A stretch of 64,000 nt of DNA from Flavobacterium indicum GPTSA100-9 = DSM 17447 (GTDB lineage Bacteria; Bacteroidota; Bacteroidia; Flavobacteriales; Flavobacteriaceae). Below the pieces are notes generated by a model that was not told where the DNA came from, ran no database searches, and saw nothing but the letters and a program-made list of their open reading frames with translations. The stretch spans positions 1,984,001 through 2,048,000 of the forward strand of contig NC_017025.1 in NCBI RefSeq assembly GCF_000455605.1, read 5' to 3'. This document shows, in pieces, positions 54,864-63,053 of the stretch (position 1 is its first letter; each line of letters begins with the position of its first letter). The translations under genes were made by a program, and so were the position numbers.

Positions 54864-55415
54864 ATGATTTACAAGTTTAGAGTTATTCTTGATGCTGAAG
54901 AAGATATTTTTAGAGATATCGCCATTGAAAGTGACAACACTTTAGAAGATTTACATAACGCTATCGTTAATGCATTTGGATTTGATGGAACTGAAACAGG
55001 TTCATTCTTTACGTGTGAAGACGATTGGACTTGGAATGAAGAAGATGAAATACCACTTTTTGATACCGGTGATGTTCCAGGTGAAATGAAAACAATGGTA
55101 GATTTTGCTATTGAAGATTTAATGCACCAGGATAATACTAAAATGGTATATGTGTATGACTTTTTTAACATGTGGACGTTTTTTGTGGAATTAGCAGCTA
55201 TTGAAGAACATGAAGACGGTGAAACCTATCCGGCGTTACTTTTTGCTCATGGGGAATTACCTGCAGAAGCTATGCAAAGTGGATTTAGAGGAGCTGACTT
55301 CAATGAAGAGGACATCTATGGTGATTTTGATGATGACATGGACGATGAAGATTTCGATATGTTTGATGGAGACGACAGCTTTGAAGACATGGGCTTTGAA
55401 GAAAATTGGAATTAA
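54864..55415 (+). CDS. Plasmid pRiA4b ORF-3 family protein
   Basis: A 183-residue protein whose N-terminal 135 residues (MIYKFRVILDAEEDIFRDIA, TLEDLHNAIVNAFGFDGTETGSFF, MVYVYDFFNMWTFFVEL by landmarks) match the pRiA4b ORF-3 (IS1096 TnpR-like passenger) family. The family has no proven biochemical role and is common on chromosomes without a transposon. The last 45 residues are almost wholly Asp, Glu, Met, Phe and Gly, an extreme acidic tail. No transposase is nearby. It lies 58 bases before the nucleoid-associated protein gene. Confidence 0.85.
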   Translation: MIYKFRVILDAEEDIFRDIAIESDNTLEDLHNAIVNAFGFDGTETGSFFTCEDDWTWNEEDEIPLFDTGDVPGEMKTMVDFAIEDLMHQDNTKMVYVYDFFNMWTFFVELAAIEEHEDGETYPALLFAHGELPAEAMQSGFRGADFNEEDIYGDFDDDMDDEDFDMFDGDDSFEDMGFEENWN

Positions 55416-55473
55416 TTTCTCAAAAAAAAATTATTAATTAATCAACTTAAAGTCAATTTGACCTAACTTAATA

Positions 55474-56532
55474 ATGATCAATTTATTTAATACACATATT
55501 GAAAATCTTTCTATTCACAGAGTAGGTAATAAAAGTAGAAACGAAGCCATCTTTTTATCGGAACAACCATATGCGTTGAATGATGAAATCATGCCTTTAT
55601 TAAAAGAATATTTCTTTAAATCATTTCGTGAAAAAGAAGAAAACTACTATCAGTTTGCACACGAGGTTGATTTGGAATATAACGACATGTATAATTTTGC
55701 TACTGAAATTTTTAACAACCCAAGCAGTGTTCATGAAGTTTCAAAAAAAATAACGAAACATTTATTTGAACAATCGAACCATCCGCATATTAAAAACGGG
55801 GAAGTTTATGTTGCCTATTTTACGCATGCCTCAATTCATAATAACCCAGTAGATGCTATTGGTATTTTCAAAAGTGAAATAAAAACCGATTTCCTTCAGT
55901 TTGAAGAAAAAGAGTCGAACTTAGAAATGATTTTACAACAAGGAATTAATTTAAATAAGTTGGATAAAGGTTGTATCATTTTCAATCATAAAAAAGAAGA
56001 AGGTTATAAAATTTTAACGGTAGACAGTAACCGTTATGATGCTCGTTATTGGTTAGAACATTTTTTAAGTGTAGATGTATTCCAAGACGAAACGTTCATG
56101 ACCAAGAAATATTTACAATTCTGTAAAGATTTTGCTAAAGAAGTAGTATTACCAGCCGAAGATAAAAAAGAAGAAGTACTATTTATGAATCGTGCTGTGA
56201 ATCACTTTGCAAAAAATGATGAATTTGAAGAAACGGCGTTTTTAAATGAAGTATTGGATAATCCAGACTTAATCCCAGAATTTAAAAATTATAAAGTAGA
56301 TCGTGGTGCCAAATACAGCATCGAGGATGTGTCTAGCTTCCCTATCGCTAATGCTGCAGTAACTGACGTTCGTAAGAAATTAAAAAATGTTATTGAGCTG
56401 GATACTAATATTCAAATTAAATTAGATTTCGTAAATCCCGAAAGTGCAGAAAAATTTGTTGAAAAAGGATGGGACGAAGAAAAACAAATGTATTATTACC
56501 TGGTTTATTTCAATAAAGAACAAAAATCATAA
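55474..56532 (+). CDS. 37-kDa nucleoid-associated protein (NdpA-like)
   Basis: A 352-residue protein of the NdpA/YejK family. It has the N-terminal IENLSIHRVGNKSRNEAIFLSE region, the central YVAYFTHASIHNNPVDAIGIFKSE strand pair, and DSNRYDARYWLEHFLSV (about 190-206), all typical. YejK is a DNA-binding nucleoid protein in E. coli; the function elsewhere is poorly known. It has its own hairpin terminator, and the preceding gene is in the same direction. Confidence 0.88.
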   Translation: MINLFNTHIENLSIHRVGNKSRNEAIFLSEQPYALNDEIMPLLKEYFFKSFREKEENYYQFAHEVDLEYNDMYNFATEIFNNPSSVHEVSKKITKHLFEQSNHPHIKNGEVYVAYFTHASIHNNPVDAIGIFKSEIKTDFLQFEEKESNLEMILQQGINLNKLDKGCIIFNHKKEEGYKILTVDSNRYDARYWLEHFLSVDVFQDETFMTKKYLQFCKDFAKEVVLPAEDKKEEVLFMNRAVNHFAKNDEFEETAFLNEVLDNPDLIPEFKNYKVDRGAKYSIEDVSSFPIANAAVTDVRKKLKNVIELDTNIQIKLDFVNPESAEKFVEKGWDEEKQMYYYLVYFNKEQKS

Positions 56533-56559
56533 GTTCAATTAAACTTACAACAATACCAG

Positions 56560-56598
56560 CTACCTATTTCTTACTTTTGAAATAGGTAGTTTTGTTTT
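56560..56598 (+). terminator. Terminator of the NdpA-like gene
   Basis: An 11-pair stem formed by CTACCTATTTC (56560-56570) and its complement (56579-56589), eight-base loop, followed by TTTTGTTTTT. Confidence 0.85.
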
Positions 56599-56634
56599 TA
56601 TAAAAACTTATTTTACATTTAGTTAAAAAAATCC

Positions 56635-56988
56635 ATGCAAAATCAACGTGTATATAAAATGGCTTTTTCAAGTGTGTATCCGCATTACATTGCTAAAGCC
56701 GAAAAAAAGAACAGAACAAAAGCCGAAGTGGATCAAATAATTTGTTGGTTGACCGGTTACACAGAAAATCAGTTAAAAGAAATTATAGAAGGAAAAATCG
56801 ATTTTGAATCTTTTTTCTCAAGCGCGCCACAATTCAATGAAAACGCTTCTAAAATTACGGGGGTCATTTGTGGGTATCGTGTAGAAGAAATCGAAGATCC
56901 ATTAATGCAAAAAATTAGGTATTTAGACAAACTAATTGATGAATTAGCCAAAGGAAAAACTATGGAAAAAATTTTAAGAAATAAATAA
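56635..56988 (+). CDS. DUF2200 family protein
   Basis: A 117-residue protein starting [19 protein letters not shown] with [22 protein letters not shown] (quoted by landmark), the DUF2200 signature. The family is uncharacterised; the pattern suggests a small helical domain. No partner is indicated. The gene is isolated between the NdpA terminator and the next promoter. Confidence 0.88.
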   Translation: MQNQRVYKMAFSSVYPHYIAKAEKKNRTKAEVDQIICWLTGYTENQLKEIIEGKIDFESFFSSAPQFNENASKITGVICGYRVEEIEDPLMQKIRYLDKLIDELAKGKTMEKILRNK

Positions 56989-57024
56989 AACAAAAAATAT
57001 TTAATATATTTCAATACTTATTTA

Positions 57025-57054
57025 TTGTTTTTCAATAAATTTGTTTTACATTTG
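57025..57054 (+). promoter_or_regulatory. Promoter of the DUF2975/HTH operon
   Basis: TTG, 19 bases, TACATTTG, 24 bases before the ATG at 57079. Both elements and the spacing fit the Bacteroidota promoter. Confidence 0.65.
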
Positions 57055-57078
57055 TAAAATAAATTTAAATCTTTTTAT

Positions 57079-57630
57079 ATGGAAATCAAAATTGGAACGC
57101 AACAGATTTTGAATGGATTGTTCATTCTATCTTGCTTACTATTTGTAGGATTGTGTATTGATGCTTGTGGTTTTATCTTTAACACCATTTATTCTTACTT
57201 CCGACCTATAGGTGCTCAGTATTATTGGAATCATTTAGATTTTTCTGATTTATATGCTTTTGACAAAATACGATTTGTTACAACTACTTCGTTAACTGCA
57301 ATTGTATTAGTATTAAAAGCGATTTTGTTTTACTTGATTGTTAAATTATTTTATGACAAAAAAGTGGATTTAAAATACCCTTTTCAATTACCCATGCAGC
57401 GATTTATTGTATTAAGTTCCTATTTGGCTTTTGGAATTGGAATTTTTTCTTCTTGGGCTACAGATAACTATTATTGGTTAGCTTCACAACAAATAAACTT
57501 ACCAAGTATTAATGAATTAAAAATTGAAGGTTCAGGGATTTGGTTTTTTATGAGTATATTTTTATTTGTGATTGCTCAAATTTTCAAAAGAGGGATAGAA
57601 ATTCAAAATGAAAACGATTTAACAATTTAA
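57079..57630 (+). CDS. DUF2975 membrane protein
   Basis: A 183-residue protein with four hydrophobic helices (about 12-35, 70-92, 105-125, 150-168). The pattern is that of DUF2975, four-helix membrane proteins typically encoded next to a YozG-like XRE regulator, as here with a 3-base gap. The pairing suggests that the membrane protein modulates or is controlled by the regulator, but no mechanism is established. Confidence 0.85.
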   Translation: MEIKIGTQQILNGLFILSCLLFVGLCIDACGFIFNTIYSYFRPIGAQYYWNHLDFSDLYAFDKIRFVTTTSLTAIVLVLKAILFYLIVKLFYDKKVDLKYPFQLPMQRFIVLSSYLAFGIGIFSSWATDNYYWLASQQINLPSINELKIEGSGIWFFMSIFLFVIAQIFKRGIEIQNENDLTI

Positions 57631-57633
57631 ACT

Positions 57634-57843
57634 ATGGCAATTATCATAAACTTAGATGTGATGATGGCAAAACGTAAAATGTCATTAAACGAGCTTTCTG
57701 AAAAAGTAGACATTACACTCTCCAATTTATCTATATTGAAAACGGGAAAAGCAAAAGCCATTCGTTTTAGTACCTTAGAAGCTATCTGTAAAGCACTGGA
57801 CTGTCAACCCGGTGATATTTTAGAATTTGATTCAAAATCTTAA
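57634..57843 (+). CDS. YozG-like XRE-family transcriptional regulator
   Basis: A 69-residue single-domain Cro/C1-type helix-turn-helix protein. Helices LNELSEKVDITLSNLSILKTGK (about 18-39) include the recognition helix, and FSTLEAICKALDCQPGDILEF is the usual YozG-like end. It is translated directly after the DUF2975 gene, which is its usual partner. It probably autoregulates the pair. Terminated by the hairpin at 57849. Confidence 0.9.
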   Translation: MAIIINLDVMMAKRKMSLNELSEKVDITLSNLSILKTGKAKAIRFSTLEAICKALDCQPGDILEFDSKS

Positions 57844-57848
57844 TAAAA

Positions 57849-57880
57849 TGAGGGGATTTAAAATCCTCTCTTTATTTTTA
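57849..57880 (+). terminator. Terminator of the DUF2975/HTH operon
   Basis: GAGGGGAT and ATCCTCTC, one G-T wobble, around a short A/T loop, followed by TTTATTTTTA. The next -7 box begins 3 bases beyond. Confidence 0.65.
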
Positions 57881-57882
57881 AG

Positions 57883-57890
57883 TATCTTTG
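57883..57890 (+). promoter_or_regulatory. -7 box of the alpha/beta hydrolase gene
   Basis: TATCTTTG, 20 bases before the ATG at 57911. Its -33 position would lie inside the preceding terminator hairpin. Confidence 0.5.
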
Positions 57891-57910
57891 TACTATTATT
57901 CCATCATATT

Positions 57911-58855
57911 ATGAAAGCTAAAATTATATTTGCAATTACTTTCTTGTTAACCTTAACTCATGTTTTAGGTCAAACTTCAACTTCTTTTACGGAAACTGAA
58001 ACAGAATTAAAAACAGCAACGGGTACATTGTATGGTACATTAACACTCCCTAAAAAATTCAAAAAAGGCCCTGTAGCATTACTAATTGCTGGCTCTGGTC
58101 CAACGGATAGAAACGGAAACAACGTGGCAATGGAAAATAATTCCTTAAAAAATTTGGCACATGATTTAGCTAATAAAGGAATAGCCTCTCTACGCTATGA
58201 TAAACGTGGGATTGCAGCCAGTAAAGATGCTATGACGAAAGAGGAAGATTTACGATTTGATGATTTAATAATGGATGCAAAAGGATGGATTTCGCAATTA
58301 AAAAACGATAAACGTTTTAAGAAGATAGTCGTAATTGGACATAGCGAAGGTTCTTTAATCGGTATGTTGGCTGCCAAAGAAGCCCATCAATTTGTTTCAT
58401 TGGCAGGAGTGGGACAATCGGCTGACAAAACCTTAAAAGAACAATTAAGCAGCCAACCGCAAATGCTTAGAGATATTGCCTACCCTATTTTAGATAGTTT
58501 AAAAGCGGGGAAAACAGTCGACAAAGTAAATCCCATGTTGCAATCTTTATTCAGAAAAAGTGTGCAGCCTTATTTAATTTCTTGGTTTAAATATGATCCA
58601 GCTCAAGAATTAAAAAACCTAAATAAACCAACATTAATCATACAAGGTGATAAAGACATTCAAGTAGGAATTACTGATGCCGAATTATTAGCAAAAGCTG
58701 TACCTACTTCAAAATTAGTTATCATTGAAAAAATGAATCATATCTTCAAAATTATCGAAGGAGATAAAAAAGAAAATTTAGCGAGTTATAAAGACCCTAA
58801 CATACCCAATGCCCCAAAATTAATAGAAGAACTTTCCAAATTCATTTTAAAGTAA
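57911..58855 (+). CDS. Exported alpha/beta hydrolase
   Basis: 314 residues from the ATG at 57911 (MKAKIIFAITFLLTLTHVLGQ, a Sec signal peptide). A start 28 codons upstream would cross the promoter and terminator region, so I reject it. The hydrolase core shows AGSGPTDRNGN (oxyanion-loop region), the nucleophile elbow GHSEGS with the catalytic Ser, an Asp in IIQGDKDIQVG, and His in KMNHIFKII. It resembles serine esterases/peptidases of this fold. The substrate is unknown. Confidence 0.88.
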   Translation: MKAKIIFAITFLLTLTHVLGQTSTSFTETETELKTATGTLYGTLTLPKKFKKGPVALLIAGSGPTDRNGNNVAMENNSLKNLAHDLANKGIASLRYDKRGIAASKDAMTKEEDLRFDDLIMDAKGWISQLKNDKRFKKIVVIGHSEGSLIGMLAAKEAHQFVSLAGVGQSADKTLKEQLSSQPQMLRDIAYPILDSLKAGKTVDKVNPMLQSLFRKSVQPYLISWFKYDPAQELKNLNKPTLIIQGDKDIQVGITDAELLAKAVPTSKLVIIEKMNHIFKIIEGDKKENLASYKDPNIPNAPKLIEELSKFILK

Positions 58856-58915
58856 AATAATTTGTAACAAATCTCATACTTTGTTGTCCAATATTAAAAT
58901 CAAAAATCGAACATA

Positions 58916-59806
58916 TTGGACACAATTTTAAAAATTTCAAATCTTCATAAAAAATTTAAGAAGGTACATGCGGTAAACAATGTATCGCTTGAAATTAAAA
59001 AGGGAAATGTATATGGCATTTTAGGACCTAACGGTTCTGGAAAGTCAACCACGTTAGGTATTGTATTAAATGTTGTAAATAAAACCTCAGGTGAATTTTC
59101 TTGGTTTGACGGAAGTTTATCCACGCATGATGCTCTAAAAAAAGTGGGAGCTATCATTGAGAGACCTAATTTTTATCCCTACATGACGGCTGAGGAAAAT
59201 TTAAAATTGGTTTGTAAAATCAAAAATATTCCATTTGATAAAGTTAATGAGAAATTAGAGTTAGTTGGACTTTTAGACCGAAAAGACAGTAAATTCAAAA
59301 CATTTTCCTTAGGTATGAAGCAACGATTAGCCATTGCCTCTGCCCTATTGAATGATCCAGAAATTTTAATTTTAGACGAACCTACTAATGGATTAGATCC
59401 TCAAGGTATACGTCAAATTAGAGATTTAATTAAAATAATTGCCAATCAAGGAACCACTATTTTATTAGCTTCACATTTATTAGACGAAGTAGAAAAAGTA
59501 TGTTCTCATGTTATCGTTTTGCGCTATGGTGTTACATTATATCAAGGCACAGTAGACGGTATGTTAGCGAATGAAGGGTTCTTTGAATTACAATCCGAAA
59601 ATTTGGACGCATTAGTTCAAGCGGTATCTGGACTCCAAGCTGTAGATAAAATTGAAGTTCAAGAAGGTAAAGTTTTAGTGTATTTGAAAGCTGCACTTGA
59701 AGCTGGAGAATTAAATCAGTATTTATTCCAAAAAAATATTGTTTTAACCCATTTATTAAAACGTAAAACCAGTTTAGAAGAGCAATTCCTAAAATTAACT
59801 AATTAA
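58916..59806 (+). CDS. ABC transporter ATP-binding protein (BcrA/CcmA-like)
   Basis: A 296-residue nucleotide-binding subunit. Walker A GPNGSGKS (about 37-44), Q-loop region, signature SLGMKQRLAIA, Walker B ILILDEPTNGLDPQG and the H-loop ASHLLDEVE are intact, and the last 80 residues form the accessory domain. The start is probably TTG (58916): no ATG lies between it and the first conserved strand, and no in-frame ATG was seen just upstream. It pairs with the permease gene 10 bases downstream, as an exporter of the BcrAB type. Confidence 0.9.
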   Translation: MDTILKISNLHKKFKKVHAVNNVSLEIKKGNVYGILGPNGSGKSTTLGIVLNVVNKTSGEFSWFDGSLSTHDALKKVGAIIERPNFYPYMTAEENLKLVCKIKNIPFDKVNEKLELVGLLDRKDSKFKTFSLGMKQRLAIASALLNDPEILILDEPTNGLDPQGIRQIRDLIKIIANQGTTILLASHLLDEVEKVCSHVIVLRYGVTLYQGTVDGMLANEGFFELQSENLDALVQAVSGLQAVDKIEVQEGKVLVYLKAALEAGELNQYLFQKNIVLTHLLKRKTSLEEQFLKLTN

Positions 59807-59816
59807 ATTTCCAAAA

Positions 59817-60671
59817 ATGAAACGTTTACTCACTATAGAATTACAAAAAATATGGCTAAACAAAGCCAGTCGTGTTTTAAGTATTATTTATTTTTTATCA
59901 TTATTTTTATTAGCCAGCATCGCACTTATAGAATTTGATTTTGGATTTTTCAAATTTGAAGCCGCTAAAAGTGGATTTTTTAATTTCCCTTACATTTGGC
60001 ATTTTACAACATTTGTTGCCTCTTGGTTTAAACTTTTTTTAGCTGTAATTATTGTCTCAATGATCGCCAATGAATTCAGTTACGGCACATTAAAACAAAA
60101 CTTAATTGACGGGATGTCAAAACAAGAATTTCTATTGTCAAAAGTGTATACTATTTTACTTTTTTCAGGAATATCGACACTTTTTGTATTCGGCATCAGT
60201 TTGGTTTTAGGACTTAAATATTCTTCTTATACAGAAATGAGCATTATTTTTTCTGACATGTCTTATTTATTTGCTTATTTCTTAAAACATGTGGCGTTTT
60301 TTTCTTTCTGTTTATTTTTAGCTTTATTAATCAAACGTTCCGCATTTACATTGGGCTTTATATTTGTATGGTTTTTAGGAGAAAATGTAGGTCATGCAAT
60401 ATTGAAATACCAAATATTAGGTTACAAACCACAAGATAAAAACACAGAAGTTATTGATTGGGTAAAAGACGTATTACCATTAGAATCTATGTCTAATTTA
60501 ATAACCGAACCTTTTACTCGATTGAATTTTGTTAAGTCGGTTTCAAACACGGTCGGAGCCAGCTTTGATAAAAATTATCAAGTACAACCTATTTTTGTAG
60601 CCATTGTTTTATTCTGGACACTATTATTCATCTTTTTATCGTATTTGACTTTAAAAAAACGAGATTTATAG
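59817..60671 (+). CDS. ABC transporter permease (ABC-2 type)
   Basis: A 284-residue membrane protein with six hydrophobic helices. The N-terminal MKRLLTIELQKIWLNKASRV and later YGTLKQNLIDGMSKQEFLLSK (about 97-117) are the cytoplasmic coupling region typical of BcrB-like permeases. It works with the ATP-binding subunit encoded upstream; lipids, peptides or antibiotics are usual substrates, none indicated here. Its stop overlaps no other gene, but the promoter box of the next gene starts 1 base later. Confidence 0.88.
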   Translation: MKRLLTIELQKIWLNKASRVLSIIYFLSLFLLASIALIEFDFGFFKFEAAKSGFFNFPYIWHFTTFVASWFKLFLAVIIVSMIANEFSYGTLKQNLIDGMSKQEFLLSKVYTILLFSGISTLFVFGISLVLGLKYSSYTEMSIIFSDMSYLFAYFLKHVAFFSFCLFLALLIKRSAFTLGFIFVWFLGENVGHAILKYQILGYKPQDKNTEVIDWVKDVLPLESMSNLITEPFTRLNFVKSVSNTVGASFDKNYQVQPIFVAIVLFWTLLFIFLSYLTLKKRDL

Positions 60672-60679
60672 TATCTTTG
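60672..60679 (+). promoter_or_regulatory. -7 box of the T9SS type B protein gene
   Basis: TATCTTTG directly after the permease stop, 8 bases before the ATG at 60688. The transcript leader would be very short. Confidence 0.45.
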
Positions 60680-60687
60680 CAGATGCT

Positions 60688-62682
60688 ATGAATAAAATAA
60701 TTTTTATACTTTTTTTACTCGTTTACAGTTCAGTTTCGGGTCAAAATATTTCAGTTGACAGCAATTATACTGCTGCACAATTAGTACAAAATGTTTTAGT
60801 TAACAGTGGATGTATTCAAGTTTCAAATGTTTCTGTTTCTGGTGGAAATTTTGGAAGTAGTGAAACAAGTTATGGTTATTTTAATGCTAACGGAAGTATT
60901 TTACCATTTACTGATGGCGTATTACTGACTACTGGAAAACTAACTTCAGCTGTTGGTCCAAACTCAAATTTTTCTGATGATGGAAGCGGTCTTGGTTGGA
61001 ATGGTGATACCGATTTAAATACGGCGTTAGGATTATCTAATTCCTATAATGCAACAGTTTTAGAATTTGATTTTGTTCCCAATACAAGTCAGATTAGTTT
61101 TGATTACATTTTTGCTTCAGAACAATATTTGTCTAATCCAGGTTCAAATCAATGTAATTTCACTGATGGTTTTGCCTTTTTGTTAAAAGAAGCAAGTAGT
61201 TCCAGTTATCAAAACCTAGCTGTAATTCCAGGAACAAATACACCTGTTAAAGTCAATACGGTTCGAGGTTCAGGCACTATTTGCCCGCCTGCTAATGAAG
61301 CGTATTTTGATGCTTTTAATTCAGGAAATTACCCAACAACTTTTGACGGGCAAACTAAAACGTTAACCGCACAAGCCAATGTTACTCCAGGAACACTTTA
61401 TCATATTAAATTAGTCATTGCAGATGAAGGAAATGCACGTTTTGACTCTGGTATTTTTTTAAAAGCGGGAAGTTTTAACTCAAGAAAAGATTTAGGTCCT
61501 GATCGTTTACTCGCAACTGGAAATCCTTTGTGTTCAGGAGAAAATTTCGTTGTTAATGCTTTTGAAAATTTAGCAACCGCTTACCAATGGTTTGAAAATG
61601 GAACTCCTATTACAGGAGCAACCTCAGCAACTTATACAATCAATCATGCTGGAGAATACAGTGTTGAAATTGAAATTAATTCAAATTGTACCATTTTTGG
61701 AAGTATTAAAATTGAACAAGCACCCGCATTGCTAATTAATGATGATAGTTATTCTTTATGTGATACCGATACTGATGGAAAAGCTAACTTTGATTTAAAC
61801 GCGATTAAAACAAGTTTATTCACAAATCTACCAACTGGTTTTCAAATTGATTTTTTTGAAACCACAACGAGTACAACGGCTTTACCTAGTAATTATAGCA
61901 ATACCACTCCCTTTACTCAAACGATTTATGCAAAAATAACTAATATTCAGAATTGTTATGTTCCTTTTCCTGTTTACTTAACTGTCAATGTATTTAACCC
62001 ACAATTCCCTAATGAAAATATTAGTATTTGTAATTCTAATAACGAACTATTAGTTGCTCCAGCAGGATTTAGTTCTTACAGTTGGAATACAACTCCCGTT
62101 CAAAACACGCCAACAATAACCGTAAATTCTAGTGGTACATATATAGTTACCATAACAAATAGTAATGGTTGTACAACAACTAAAACTTTTGTTGTTTCTT
62201 CTTCAGAAGCTCCAACTATCACTTCAATAGAGGTTAATGATTTTGAAGAAGAATTAAGCGCAACTGTTAATGTTCAAGGAAATGGAAATTATCAATACGC
62301 ACTTAACGGAGGTGCTTTTCAAGCTAATCCAACATTCATTTTAAATGAATCTGGTGAATATGAAATTGTGGTGAACGATAGTAATGGTTGTGGCACAGCA
62401 ACGGCTTCCTTTTATGCTTTAAGTTATCCTAAATATTTTACACCAAACGGAGATGGCTACCATGACACATGGAAAATAGAAAATTTAGATAAAAAAGGAC
62501 TAGAAAATAGTAGAATTTATATCTTTGATCGTTTTGGTAAATTACTAAAACAAATTTTAGCTTCAGGCGAAGGATGGAATGGTTATTTTAACAATCAAAT
62601 GATGCCTTCTTCTGATTATTGGTTTGTATTAGAATTAACCAATGGAAAAACTATTAAGGGACATTTTAGTTTAAAACGATGA
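60688..62682 (+). CDS. T9SS type B sorting-domain protein with choice-of-anchor L domain
   Basis: A 664-residue exported protein: signal peptide (1-19, ending SVSGQ), a choice-of-anchor L domain (about 25-260, with FDFVPNTSQISFDYIFASEQY and the acidic Asn/Asp motifs), an Ig-like segment (GENFVVNAFENLATAYQWFENG), further beta-rich modules, and the C-terminal gliding-motility/CHU_C type B signal (YPKYFTPNGDGYHDTWKI through GHFSLKR). It is exported by Sec and T9SS; type B signals are often surface-attached. No enzyme motif was seen. Its stop overlaps the crcB start by 4 bases (ATGA). Confidence 0.9.
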   Translation: MNKIIFILFLLVYSSVSGQNISVDSNYTAAQLVQNVLVNSGCIQVSNVSVSGGNFGSSETSYGYFNANGSILPFTDGVLLTTGKLTSAVGPNSNFSDDGSGLGWNGDTDLNTALGLSNSYNATVLEFDFVPNTSQISFDYIFASEQYLSNPGSNQCNFTDGFAFLLKEASSSSYQNLAVIPGTNTPVKVNTVRGSGTICPPANEAYFDAFNSGNYPTTFDGQTKTLTAQANVTPGTLYHIKLVIADEGNARFDSGIFLKAGSFNSRKDLGPDRLLATGNPLCSGENFVVNAFENLATAYQWFENGTPITGATSATYTINHAGEYSVEIEINSNCTIFGSIKIEQAPALLINDDSYSLCDTDTDGKANFDLNAIKTSLFTNLPTGFQIDFFETTTSTTALPSNYSNTTPFTQTIYAKITNIQNCYVPFPVYLTVNVFNPQFPNENISICNSNNELLVAPAGFSSYSWNTTPVQNTPTITVNSSGTYIVTITNSNGCTTTKTFVVSSSEAPTITSIEVNDFEEELSATVNVQGNGNYQYALNGGAFQANPTFILNESGEYEIVVNDSNGCGTATASFYALSYPKYFTPNGDGYHDTWKIENLDKKGLENSRIYIFDRFGKLLKQILASGEGWNGYFNNQMMPSSDYWFVLELTNGKTIKGHFSLKR

Positions 62683-63053
62683 TAAAAAATATACTTTTAG
62701 TTGCCATAGGAGGTGCTTTTGGTAGTGTTGCGCGGTATTTTTTGAGTTCTATTTTTTCAAAAGCACAGCAAAACTCATTTCCGTGGCCAACCTTCATTGC
62801 TAATATTTTAGGCTGTCTAATCATTGGCCTACTTTTTGGATATATTCAAAAAAATCAGGTACAAAATGAAACATTAAAACTGGTCTTGATGACCGGATTT
62901 TGTGGAGGATTTACAACCTTTTCAACTTTTAGTTTAGAAAACATTCAATTTATACAAAATCAAAACTATTCAACAGCAATAATCTACACTTTGAGCTCAA
63001 TATTACTTGGCTTAGGAGCGATTATTTTAGGAATAAAATTAGTTAATTCATGA
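62679..63053 (+). CDS. crcB: Fluoride ion channel CrcB/Fluc
   Basis: A 124-residue, four-helix membrane protein that exports fluoride as an antiparallel dimer. The family motifs GGAFGSVARYFLS (11-23) and GFCGGFTTFSTFSLE (about 73-87, with the conserved Phe and Ser) are present. The start overlaps the preceding stop by 4 bases and the next gene starts inside its stop codon, so it is embedded in an operon with a surface protein and nrnA-like genes, which is unusual for a fluoride-responsive gene. Confidence 0.93.
   Translation: MIKNILLVAIGGAFGSVARYFLSSIFSKAQQNSFPWPTFIANILGCLIIGLLFGYIQKNQVQNETLKLVLMTGFCGGFTTFSTFSLENIQFIQNQNYSTAIIYTLSSILLGLGAIILGIKLVNS

Noticed and set aside
54864..55415. Transposon passenger or IS remnant (IS1096 TnpR-like name)
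   Set aside because: No transposase, inverted repeats or target duplications nearby; the family is a common chromosomal gene.
62600..62679. Fluoride riboswitch before crcB
   Set aside because: The region is coding sequence of the T9SS protein up to the overlap, with no room for the structured leader.
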